A DNA stretch of 64,000 bases from Siphonodentalium dalli (taxonomy: Eukaryota; Mollusca; Scaphopoda; Gadilida; Siphonodentaliidae). The notes beneath the pieces were generated by a model, which was given only the letters and a program-made list of their open reading frames with translations, searched no databases and had not been told where the DNA came from. The DNA lies in the NCBI GenBank assembly GCA_032622095.1, contig CP136065.1, forward strand, positions 66,794,175 to 66,858,174, written 5' to 3'. Below are positions 34,845-46,009 of this stretch, piece by piece. The translations under genes and the position numbers were made by a program. Numbering within the stretch: the first letter of the stretch is position 1; every line of letters begins with the position of its first letter.

Positions 34845-37800
34845 GGCCTTTGAATCCAAGATGGCCGCCAACGTTGAATATCTAACCAGGTAACTTTCAA
34901 TTCGCAATTAATCAGGAAGTTTATGAGGTATTACGTCGTGCGATATGCCATTCGATTGATAATTGAGTACTCCTTATTTATTTGTAGGAATAAATTTCAT
35001 ATATTTAACATGGCCGCCAAAATGGCCACCGGAAGTGGAAAATGTGATACTTTTTCACTAATATCTTCTATATCAGTTTCTGCTGTTTATAACTGATTGA
35101 GAATTGTGACTTTATTTTGTATTGTTTATATTAACTGATCATTGTGGCAATGAAATAAGAATTTTTTGGGTCCTAGGCCCTTCCGATCCCTCAAAAATTT
35201 GACTTTACAGGAAGCGGTATAAAATTTTCACAACAAAAATCACAATTGGGATTCTAGTCACATTTCAACAAGGAATGAGCAGAACTGTGTTATGTAAGTG
35301 AGACATACCATTACCCGTGAATATTCCAAGTCATTGGAACCAAAATTGTTACTTTGGATCAAAATGGCCACCAAAATGGCCACCAAAATATGGAAAATTG
35401 TAAATATATTGCCCCAGCGTTCACTGCAATCGCTTACAGTATGTGGTTGATGAAGTAAATTGGCTATTCTGCCTTATATCCATTGAAAACTAACATGTCT
35501 GATTCACCTTGGTCAAGTTTTAGTATTGTAACCACTGACATTACCAGAAATATTGGATTTTACTCTCACACACTTGACATAAATATCGGCAAAAATTAAC
35601 TTTTCATGTTTTGATCATTTTTATTAAAAGTAAACTGTAACTAACTTTGATATGAACGGTGTTTATCGTTTGGTCTAATGTAAATGTGTCACACTAAGGT
35701 CATTATAGAGCAAATTACTCAAGATGACTTCCAAAATGGGAGTAGCTACAATGTCATATATGTGTTGTTTATGTATATATGGAGTGACTATGGTCATGGG
35801 TGGGATGTATAGATGTATATTTGGTGGCTGTATTGCCACATGTGGGTGACCATGTATACATATGGTGTCTATGTGATCATGGGTGGTGTATATGGATAAA
35901 TAGGGAGTGGTTGGATGAATATGTGTAATGTGTATAGGTGTCCATGGACTGACAGCACGGTCATGAATATACATGCCTGAGTATATCTGGGTGGTCGTTG
36001 GCGAGCGTGTAGGTATATAGGGAGTGCCGTGGTTGTAATGGGTGGGATGTATATTTATATATGTCGTGGATGTTTATTGTCATCGGTGGATGTATAGGTA
36101 TACAGGGGGTAACTGTATGATCATGGATGGCGTGTATGAGTACACAGCGAGTGACTGAATTGTCATGTGTGGGTGTATATAAAAGTCTGGAATGTATAAT
36201 TGATCATGTGCGAGAAGTATTGGTACACCTGGAAGGACTTTATTGTCATTGGTGATGTGTATATGTACACCTGGAGTGACTCTATGGGCATGTTTGTGTT
36301 GCATATGTATATATCGAGTGGCTATATGACCATGGGTATGGTGAATATGTATACAGGGAGTGACTGTGTGGCAATTACTGAAATGAATAGGTGTACAAGG
36401 AGTGACCGTGTGATCACCAATGTGGTGAATATGTATACACGGAGTGAAATGGGTCAGGTGTAGGAGTATACCTGGTGTGCATGTATGGTGACTCATTGTC
36501 ATATGTTATGTGTACGTGTATACGCCAAGTGGTTGTATGGTAATTGGGCGAGGGGTATATATATGTATAGCACGTGCGACTATATGACCATTGCTGAGGT
36601 GCATATGTATACCTGGAGTCACTCTATGGTTATGCGTGGGGTGGATATGCTTATCTTGAGTGGCTATTTCGCAATTGGCGCGTGGCGAGTAGATATACAG
36701 GGATTGACCGTATGACCAATGGTGATGTGAATATGTGTACCTGTAGTGACTGTATGATCATGAATGTGGTGAATACAGGGAGTGGCTTATATGGTCGTGG
36801 GTCAGGTGTAACAGTTTACATGGTGTACATGTATGTTGACCCATGACTGTGTGGGGTGTACCGTGTATGGGTATACGTAAGTGGGGTTATATGACCATTG
36901 GTGAGGTGCATATGTATACATGGAGCGATGCAATGGTCATGGTGGGGTGTATATGTATACCTTGAGTGGCTATTTGGCCATGGGTGTGGAACATAGGTAC
37001 ACATGGATTGACTTTATGGCCAATGGTGAGGTCAATAGGTATGTATACAATGATTGACTGTGTGATCATGAATGTGGTGAATATGTATACATATAGTGAC
37101 GATACGGTCATTGGTCAGTTGTAGGAGGTATACCTGGTGTGCATGCATTAAATTGGTATTGACAGATGTATGGTCATGTGTGGTGTGCAGGGATATACAC
37201 AAGTATGGCTGTGTGGTTATGGGTGAGGTGCATGTTTATAAAGCGATCGACTATATTGTCATATGTGTGTTGTTTATTTGTATTTGGAGTGACTGTATGG
37301 CCCTGGTGGGTTGTACATGTGTACATTGGGTGGCTATCGCTTTCCACAATAACTCAATGATATGTTACTTGATATAGAGTCCTCTTTGGTGGCGTGTATG
37401 CACGATGGAGGAAATGTTAAACGATTTTCCTGACAATAGCTGATAAATGTTTATGCTAATGGGCAAGAGTAGCCACATATTATGGTCGGATGGTCCCTCT
37501 CAGTTCCGTTTCAAAGTTCTGCCCATTTATTTAAAAAAACTTGGCCAGAATCCCAAAAGACGTTTTCGGTACAATTGCACACTGCACATTTTAAAATTAA
37601 ATGATCGTGCCTCATAATGTACAGTGCCAACCAGAATATAAAATGTAGTTGTCAGTCGATTAACTAACGTGTATAATAACAAAGTTAGTCACACTTTGCT
37701 ACCTTTTCGGAACAGCAGATAATTATGTTCCGGATATATGTGAAAATCAACTTTTTACCCAATTTAGTTGCCATTTTGGAAGCCACCTTGAGTAATTTGG

Positions 37801-38642
37801 TCATTAAACACCTTATTGTGACACATTTAAGATAGATAAAACAATAATCACCTCTCATGCCAAAGATAGTTACAGTTTACTTGCAAAAAATGGTTCAAAC
37901 ATGAGAAGAGATTTTTTGCCGATATTTATGTCACGTTTCTGAGAGTGAAATCCAATATTTCTGGTAATGTCTTTGTTACAATAGTTAGTAACAATGTTAG
38001 TATTCAATGTATAGAGGCAGAATAGCCAATTTCATTCATCAACCACAAATTGTAAGCGATTCCAGGACACACTGGGGCAATATCTACCATTTTCCATATT
38101 TTGGCGGCCATTTTGGTTGCTATTTTGATCCAAAATAACAACTTTTGTTCCTATGAATTGGAGTATCCATGTATAATGGTATTCCTCACTTACATTCCAC
38201 AGTTGTGCTCATTCTTTGTTGAAATTTGAACAGAAACCCAATTGTGATTTTTTTGGTGAAATTTTATACCGCATTCTGTAAAATCAAACTTTTGAGGGAA
38301 CGGAGGGGGCTACGACCCCAATAATTGCTTTTTTCATTACCCCAATGATTAGTTAATATAAAACTATAAACAATAAGGTCACAATCCTCAACCAGTTCCA
38401 AACAGCAGAAACTGATCAAGAAGATATGAGTGAAAATAGTCATATTTTCTACTTCCGGTGGCCATTTTGGCGGCCATTTTGAATATATGAAATTTATTTA
38501 TACCTCTCAATAAGGACTACTCAACTATCAATAGAATAACATATCGCACGACTTAATATCTCGTAAACTGCCCGAGTGATTGCGAATTAAAATTTATCAA
38601 GTCAGATATTCAATTTTGGCGGCCATCTTGGATTCAATGGCC
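34845..38642. mobile_element. 3.8-kb foldback element with minisatellite core
   Basis: Two inverted arms of about 0.9 kb (34845-35745 and 37755-38642) flank about 2 kb. Arm pairs, outside to inside, include TTGAATCCAAGATGGCCGCC with GGCGGCCATCTTGGATTCAA, GTCGTGCGATATG with CATATCGCACGAC, AAGCGGTATAAAATTTTC with GAAATTTTATACCGC, and GGCAAAAATTAAC-type words with TTTTTTGCCGATATTTATGTC. The arms are clearly diverged from each other. The core is a 42-bp tandem array. No transposase is seen. The architecture resembles foldback elements (Drosophila FB, sea-urchin TU) rather than a simple MITE. Confidence 0.85.
35750..37340 (+). repeat. 42-bp minisatellite, about 38 degenerate copies
   Basis: A GGAGTGAC-type word recurs at 36273, 36315, 36357, 36399 and 36441, giving a 42-bp period. 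The unit resembles GTGAATATGTATACA followed by GGAGTGACTGTATGGTCATG. Because 42 is a multiple of three, long frames stay open on both strands (for example 36080-36502 minus); they have no start-to-stop logic of their own. Confidence 0.9.
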
Positions 38643-39231
38643 TCGAAACATGTGAACGTTGACTACCTATATGCATCCATGTGCTCGTGGAATGTTATAG
38701 AAAACTGCCCTGGTCTATGTTCTCGTGGAAAATAATGAAAACATCGGTATTGTTCATAGTTTAATCACGTTATGCATGCGTAAGTTCACACACTGTACTT
38801 TTTCAGATATATCTTCAAAATAAACGAAAAATCATATCATCGGTGTCACTTTAAGAAAAATATCGAGTCAGGTGCCCATGTGACGCTATCTACGCAGACA
38901 CTTGTTATATTCAGTTCGAATGAAACTGAGTTTGAGAAGATACATACAGTTTTAGTATTAATTTTGAGAGAAATATTTCCCCTATACCCCCAATAAGGAT
39001 TTTATCGCAAAAAATCACAGTAGTGTTATAAAAATCGCTATAAAATGGAAAAGCCCCCACGCCCGAGTGGCAAACAAGCAGAAAAATGTGTGAAATACAT
39101 CCCTCTATCGGAAAAACATAGTCGGCTAAAATCCGCACAGGGGGGAGGGTGGCCATATGGTAGCTCAAGGTCTATATGCGTTGGTGATAATTTTTGTGAC
39201 GCGGTTACAAATTGTCGACATGGTAAATACG
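38643..39231. other. Nothing recognised
   Basis: No gene or repeat could be supported. Confidence 0.4.
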
Positions 39232-39365
39232 TTACAGTGTCTCCAGTTGTCTGGTATAGCGTGGTACCAGGCTTGGCGGGACCAATATTACCCTCCGCTT
39301 CCGTCGGGTGGTATTGGCCACCTCGCCTTGTACCACGCTATACCAGACAACTGGAGACACTGTAA
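39232..39365. repeat. Palindrome with 36-bp perfect outer arms
   Basis: 39232-39267 (TTACAGTGTCTCCAGTTGTC...) is exactly inverted at 39330-39365. The interior also pairs imperfectly (GGCGGGACCAATATTACCC with GGGTGGTATTGGCC). Termini TA-CAGTG...CACTG-TA suggest a TA-inserting mariner/pogo-type MITE. Confidence 0.85.
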
Positions 39366-40108
39366 TTTATAATATTGGTATATCTGGTATTTTACCTCAG
39401 GGGTCTGTGCGGGCGCATCATGCATGTCGTCGTTTGGATCAACATAATAATTATATACTTATACCAGAACACAAAATTAAGCCCAGCTTGTATCACTTGT
39501 TCTGTACACAGTACCTGTTTTCAAATGGACATTTACCGTAGCTTTCAATAAAAATAATTATAAGCAGATATTTTCAACCAATCAGCGACTGGGCCGGTCG
39601 CTTGCCTCATTGAAAATTCTCTTTTCATCCTAATTTTAACATATATTTGTATTAGCTTTTCGTCATAGTGCCATCTGCTTTTATTACCTGAACATCCCCA
39701 AATGAATAATAGACAATTTCAGTGTATAATTTTATAACTGATTGGGATAATCCATTTAGTAAAGAAGGGGTTAATCAAACCACTTGGCGGGGGATATGCA
39801 GACGTCTATAACGTGGAACACGAGTGGTTTGGCTCACTTATCTTAGTTGTCTGTGACATGGGCTTCTAAAATGTCAGCACACAGTACCGCCCGAAATAAT
39901 CTGCACTTCCAACCAAAGCAATTCGAACACGTGGCGACATCGAGACACAGGGGGGGGGGGGGGGGGGGATATATACAAACAAAGAAAATATGTGAACTTT
40001 AATAACAAATAATTCTGAAGTTAGAAACTAAATTCAGTTATACACATTGTTTTTCGCAAAGACTTACCGTTACCTCGTTATACAATTCTTGTGTATGAAA
40101 TTGATATA
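39366..40108. other. Nothing but a G homopolymer
   Basis: A run of G at about 39951-39968; otherwise unremarkable sequence. Confidence 0.4.
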
Positions 40109-40361
40109 TACAGTAATGCTCTAAGTAATCGACTTCTTAACCACAGCAGAATTATGGGTAACTTTTCAGGATTTAGTCGGAAATATGGCTTGTTGCCATT
40201 CATCGGAAAGCTCGCGGGGAGAGCTTTCCGATGAATGGCAACAAGCCATATTTGGAGAGCTTTTCGATGAATGGCAACATGCCATATTTCCGACTAAATC
40301 CTGAAAAGTTACCCATAATTCTGCTGTGGTTAAGAAGTCGATTACTTAAAGCATTACTGTA
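40109..40361. mobile_element. Near-perfect palindromic MITE, TA-flanked
   Basis: Arms of about 105 bp from TACAGTAATGCTCTAAGTAA to TTACTTAAAGCATTACTGTA are nearly identical in inverse. The right side contains an extra tandem copy of about 45 bp (AGCTTTCCGATGAATGGCAA, then AGCTTTTCGATGAATGGCAA). Ends TA-CAGT and ACTG-TA fit the pogo/Tigger/mariner pattern. Confidence 0.85.
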
Positions 40362-41603
40362 CGTGCTTAAAGTCGAACGATGCCTCCATGTGAGGGTTCT
40401 TGGTTAAAACCAACAACCGGATCTTGGGACCAGACGCGCGTCGCAGACATTGACTAGCACACAAGAGATGTGGAAAACAATAAGAAATTATTCACAAATT
40501 CTGGGCTGATATTATATTACATTATAAATGTACCCAGGGCCATTGGTACACACATGTATGTTCCTATGGGTATGTGAGTGTGCACGTACGTGGCTCTCTG
40601 GTGGGTATTGGTGTTTCGGTATTGTCACGTGAAACTTTTGTATATATATTCTTTATATTATGTCTAAATCTCAAATGAGATTTTTGGACAATTAAATCTA
40701 TGTATAAATGTCGTATCTTCCAAAATGTTACAGGAGACACAACAAGCTATTAATCTCGGGATATAGAATTGGTATCTGCCCATACATGTTTCGCGTTAAT
40801 CCTTGGATGACAGCTGTTATAAAAAAGATAGACTTTCATATTCATATTATATCTCCAATTTGCTGTGAAAAACGTGATTTTATGGTGTTACTATAACCAT
40901 GAATGGCTTGTATTCATGGCTAAAGTTAACTATTGTATATCACATAGCGGACAATTCGCAGATCGATGCCACACATGGGTGCTATCTTGGTGGCTTATCG
41001 ATGTTTACCCTTTTTATGACACCGATCATATATAAAACTGAGTGCTCGGAAATTATATAATCTGTGATTGAACATAAAAGTGACTCTAGGTCTTCGAAGT
41101 ACAACATAACTTCTGCAAACACAACTATCATCAACCGGAACATGTAGAAAATAAAAGAGTTTAACTATTTCTCTATATATGTTCTTCTTTCTGGTGATGT
41201 ATTTACCGACTTCTATATTTGTTTGCCCTTTTATCCACTGGGAGAATAATTTATCCTTGGGTCTATTTAAGGACCACGCGTCAGTTTTCCATCAATGGAG
41301 AAGAACATTACAAGAGAGTCTCATTAATGAATTTATATGGTGAGAAAATCACGAGTCACATATCACTTTCATTATATACTCTGAACAGTTACTAATATAG
41401 AAGACAAAACAATGTTGTTGTTTGATCGTGCTTGCACACATTTGCAGTGATCCTTTAAATGCCTAAGGATGGAGGAAACTTTGATATAGGGGCTCAGCGT
41501 AGTCTCCCTTGATTTTTATTACCATTGGACACCTTTTACAACGGCAGATTAGTACCACCGTGACCGACAGTTGACCCCCGTCATTTTGGTATGTACAAAA
41601 ATA
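40362..41603. other. Nothing recognised
   Basis: The 62-codon frame at 40708-40896 has no recognisable features. Confidence 0.35.
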
Positions 41604-41862
41604 GAAATGAAAAATGCGAGGGTGCAACGTAACTTGAAATATTCAGGATTGGCTTACGGACTAATTAGGTGATTGGATCGTTGTATGAAAGTATTTACAT
41701 ATGCGAGGTTGACAGTATAATATTCTGTTTTGTCCCTTTAGTTACCAAGAACTATTAGAATAATAAATACTTTAAATCCAAATCCAATCAACAAATTAGT
41801 CCGTAAGCCAATCCTGAATATTTAAACTTTCGTTGCACCCCATCTCCTCGCATTTTTCATTT
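41604..41862. repeat. Inverted-repeat element with about 65-bp arms
   Basis: Left arm 41604-41667 (GAAAAATGCGAGGGTGCAAC..., ATTCAGGATTGGCTTACGGA) pairs with 41793-41862 (TCCGTAAGCCAATCCTGAAT..., CTCGCATTTTTC). Likely a MITE. Confidence 0.75.
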
Positions 41863-41903
41863 ATAAATTTCCCCCATCCTTTGGCATATACAGGAACACA
41901 GAA

Positions 41904-42015
41904 AATGTATTTTGAGTTATTGATATCTGATAATGTATTTTGAGTTATTGATATCTGATAATGTATTTTGAGTTATTGATATCTGATAATGTATTTTGAG
42001 TTATTGATATCTGAT
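41904..42015 (+). repeat. 28-bp tandem repeat, four identical copies
   Basis: The unit AATGTATTTTGAGTTATTGA + TATCTGAT repeats at 41904, 41932, 41960 and 41988. Confidence 0.95.
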
Positions 42016-42392
42016 AATGTAAATTGGACTTTTTTAGTGGAGTTATCTACCTTTTTGATTTAACCTTCGAAATTTTCTGCACCTTATGGAATATCTTATG
42101 GATTTATTCTTCATTTCCTAGTCAATTGTTTTGAAACTGGGCACCAATAATTGCCACTATGGGAACCTGTTATCTGGGCTTATGAACTCGGTGTGATTTT
42201 TATTTTAGTGTAGCTATCCCCCTTTTTATACTACATAATCAATTTTGTCTATCTTTTATTCATTTCTTTGTTAATTATTATGAAACAGATATATATACTT
42301 ACCATCATGAGCACATTTATTTGTTAATTACTACAAAACTTCATACCAATATTTACCATCATATATGAACATATGCATCTGCAGTAGTAAGG

Positions 42393-42878
42393 TTAACCCT
42401 TCCATGACTGGATCTTCCTGAAATATTGTGAAAACCCTGTGCCAATGCATTCTCTTATATATACGAGTCTCACATAGGGAGCCTAGCATATATAAGCTAA
42501 TACATTGGCCTAACAATATCTACCTTGACCTTTTAAGCCAGTGCTTTCTCTTAAACCCACATATATAACCGAATGCAGTGTCACGTGGTTTTTAATGCTT
42601 CACCAGCGCAGCTCCCGTCATGATTGTCATAATACGTGTAGGAATAATTTCAACAGAGCTGTTGTTTCCGTGTCAGCCATGTGTCATCAGATCTCAATGG
42701 AATTGGATGGAAATTGTCAACACAAGGACGGCTTTAATAACGAGAGGCCGAACACTGTCAGTAGATATTAACCCCATACCTTTGTGATAGTAAATAATTG
42801 TGATCGGAATCATAATCTAGGGAAATGTATATAATAACACAAATTATTGGAATTTATGGATCAAAAGAGAAGGGTTAA
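42393..42878. mobile_element. piggyBac-like MITE, family E, second copy
   Basis: TTAACCCTTCC at 42393 and GAAGGGTTAA ending at 42878 give TTAA-bounded CCC termini. Inside, 42430-42515 repeats the hairpin of 28255-28492 (CCCTGTGCCAATGCATTCTC, TTATATATACGAG, CATATATAAG, CATTGGCCTAA) with decayed pairing. The interior right half is unrelated to the shorter copy. Confidence 0.6.
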
Positions 42879-44732
42879 TGTAACATCTAAACTATAGACC
42901 GTGTCACCACTATCACGGCAGAAGCAGTTCTATTTATGTTGTTGCAAATTACCATGTGAGATATGAAAATAATATATTAGTTAATAATGAAAAAGGTTAA
43001 CAGACATGGGATTGGTAACAGGGGTTGATATATTCCAAATCGATCAACTGATCGTACCAAAACGATAGTGGTGAGAGGCGCTTAATCATAAACCTGGAAA
43101 TGAAAAATTAGAATAATAATAGGAGATCTACATTCAGATTACGACTTTCATTTATGACTTCTCCAACTTTTAGAAAACTTCTACTCCAGACAGTGACTAC
43201 CCTGGCCTATTATTTACCACATGCTGGGACATGTCCCCTGTTTGAGACATGTACCACGATATTCACTCGGGGACCACGCGGGGTCATTGGCTGGAAGATA
43301 TTAAAAGACATTGGATAGTGGAATGGGGTTAATAATTAAAATACGATTAACCGGGAAGTGGTGGAGAACTTGTGGCATATATATTGGAGTATCGATTGTA
43401 TTTTATAAATCATAGCTTGGCTTATAATGTACTTGAATATTTCCTCTGCATGCTGATCTATAGACTAAGCTAACTAACATTTTGAATCATCAATACTCGG
43501 TTAGGTAGGCTGCAGGCATATAACTCAGCTGTATAGAGTCAACACCATTATTAATATGTCTTTAGTTGATGTGTTTTGCTTTCTGGCTAAAAGAGACGGA
43601 AGGCTGAAGACATAACACCTCTATACACTGTATGAAGCTATGTATCTATATATAAATCAAACTTGAATTAAACAAGACAAATAGTCTCTCTCTTAGAACA
43701 GTGAGTGGGGATGGGATGTTAAATATACTATCTGGGCCCTGTTTGATCCAATGTAAGTCCAAGCATCCAAGAACCATTCGACCATTCGACACAAACATGC
43801 CATTGCTCTGTGGAACTTTGTTTATAAAATATGCCTGATAAGATCGAATCTGACATAGCATTTGTTCCTTTAATTAATTCAAGCTTCCTTAAACTGCTTA
43901 TTTATTATTGTCAAAGCTCTTTTTTTATTCTTATTTTGTTAAATTTAGCAAGGAATTCAATCTAAAAAAAAATCATAAATATGTTTTTTTGAAAAGTGTC
44001 ATAAATCGGATCAAACCAATATTCGAACTCGATCTGTATTTTGGGCTGAGAAACTCACATATAAATATTTGGCTCCGATCAAATAAAAATGTTAAATGTA
44101 AGTGTCTACGGACAAACGGGCGGCTCGACAGACTGACACACAGACGGAAGGACGGGCGGACGAACGATGAGTGGTCAATCCGGACGTCGACAATATGTCT
44201 CCCATACTATGGTATGGTACACATAAAAATAATCCGTTGGAGTGACCGAAAATGACCACCCTAGGCAGTATGCCACATGAGGGTATGCACGGGCAACAGC
44301 CCAGCTCTTGTTTAATTAATGGATAATTATACAATAGATTGCGTGTGATAAAACACAGCATGCCGCTAGTGTGTGAATACATTTTTGCTGTCGTTGAAGG
44401 GCAGGCCGAGAGGCTGGTCATCTGTGCAAACATCCCACTCATTACTGGACTAATACAGATAAATTAAATTAAAATTGATTTTTGAATGCTGTTTCCGTTA
44501 CACCAATCTTTCCGGGATGGGTGGTCACGTGCAAGAGAAATCTCAGTTAATTGTGAACAAATGTTTACCCGAGAAATATCCTCCATAGGCATATACAACG
44601 CAGATCTCGAATTGCCAAGTGCATCGGGTTTTGGTCAACAGAGTTGTGAATAGATAAGTTTTCAAGTATAACATATTCCATAGGAAGATTCAAACCTACA
44701 TATAATATTGTGGTTATTTAGAAAGTTGAGGT
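42879..44732. other. Nothing firmly recognised
   Basis: ACGGACAAACGGGCGG and CAGACTGACACACAGACGGA near 44108-44150 resemble retroelement 3' tails. The frame at 43908-44255 that crosses them is not convincing as a gene. Confidence 0.35.
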
Positions 44733-45718
44733 ATGGATGCTCAAGAAGGGAATACCAGCATTTGGAATACGACACGGAATACTTCGTCCACAACACTAGC
44801 AGCCCACACTGAAGCTCCCGATGTACTCATCGAGTATACCATTGCAAAATGGGTTTCGATGGTCTTCCCACCAGGAACTTTCCTTTTCGGTGTGGTCGGT
44901 AACATCCTTACCATCCTCGTTCTCAGTCGAGGGAATTGGAATCGCGGAACGATGCCGATCTATCTCATAACTCTTGCCGTTACCGACACTGCCTTGCTGA
45001 GTGTTGGGCTATTGCGGTTGTGGATTATTGCCGTGTTTCAATTGGATATCAGGACCATTTCGAATATTGGTGCAAAACGCTTCTTTTCACAAAGCACGTG
45101 CTAATATATTTCTCCAGTTGGATAGTTGTTTCGATAACAATTGAGAGAACTATATCGATCGTTTTCCCACTCGGATGGAAGTGCACGCGCACCAAAGCTA
45201 AGCTGACATTGTTGTTTATTGGAATATTCTTTTGTGGAATAAGCGGGCACACCCTATATGGGTACACTTTAAAAGAAAATGGACGATGCTCGTCTGTTTC
45301 CACGCCTGGATATTTCTTCTTTTACTCACGTATTTTATCCTGGATAGAATTGGTATTCACATATATTGCTCCTTCCTCCGTCCTCGTTGCCACCAACACC
45401 GCCATCATATGGCAGATTAGAAGAAGCAATACAAATTTATCAGAATTCGAATCTCCTACTCGGGGAAACATCAGGGAAACAGCTCGTTCGTCTTTAGAAC
45501 CGAAGAAAATGCTGATAATGCTGAGCGCTGCATATCTTATAACCACACTGCACGTGCATGTTGTAAAACTGGTTCAAAACTCATTGCCGGAACCCATCGA
45601 CAGTGCAACCGAAGCGAAATTCTGGCTAGCCTACACTACCGCAATGGAACTTATGTGTTGTAACAATGCGGTGAATTTCTATTTATCACATAATTTGGCC
45701 ATAAAAGCAGTTTCATAA
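44733..45718 (+). pseudogene. Rhodopsin-class GPCR with one frameshift
   Basis: Single-exon seven-helix receptor, about 327 residues if the frames are joined; it would sit in the plasma membrane and signal through G proteins. Start ATG 44733. The extracellular N-terminus has N-glycosylation sites (NTS, NTT, NTS). TM1 holds GNILT and TM2 holds LAVTD in frame 1, up to about 45050. The rest is in the next frame (to TAA at 45716): TM3 with EYWCKTLLF and ERTISIVFP (an E/DRY variant), TM4, a second-loop Cys (NGRCSS), TM5, TM6 without the usual CWxP, and TM7 with NNAVNFYL in place of NPxxY. The frames meet at ATCAGGACC (45048-45056), where loss of one base explains the shift. It resembles the large invertebrate peptide-receptor group (FMRFamide- and TRH-receptor-like). 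It may be a pseudogene or carry a sequencing error. Confidence 0.75.
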
Positions 45719-45862
45719 TTATCGGTAATAGACACGTTTAATATCAGCGCGTGCGATGACGTCACGGCGTTCTTCAAATAACTTGCGATCGCTGTAGTTT
45801 ATGATTGTTGTTTTCGATGAATATTTCGCGTTGCTTCGGGTTTATTTGATCATGTGATAAAA

Positions 45863-46009
45863 GGTATCTCACACTCGTCCTATTTTATACGTAATTTATC
45901 AACCTCGTCCTCTAAATTCTATTTGAGCCTCGGTAAACCTCGGCTCAAATCGAATTTAGTGAACTCGGTTGATAAATTCCGTATAAAATAGTAACTCATG
46001 TGAGATCCT
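45863..46009. repeat. Hairpin element, family F, copy 2
   Basis: AGGTATCTCACACTCGTCC to ACTCATGTGAGATCCT, with inner arms TCTAAATTCTATTTGAGCC and GGCTCAAATCGAATTTAG as in 30410-30557. Compensating differences between the copies keep the stem paired. Confidence 0.85.

Noticed and set aside
36080-36502. 140-codon His/Thr-rich minus-strand frame and similar ones to 37377
   Set aside because: A by-product of a 42-bp tandem array, whose period is a multiple of three.
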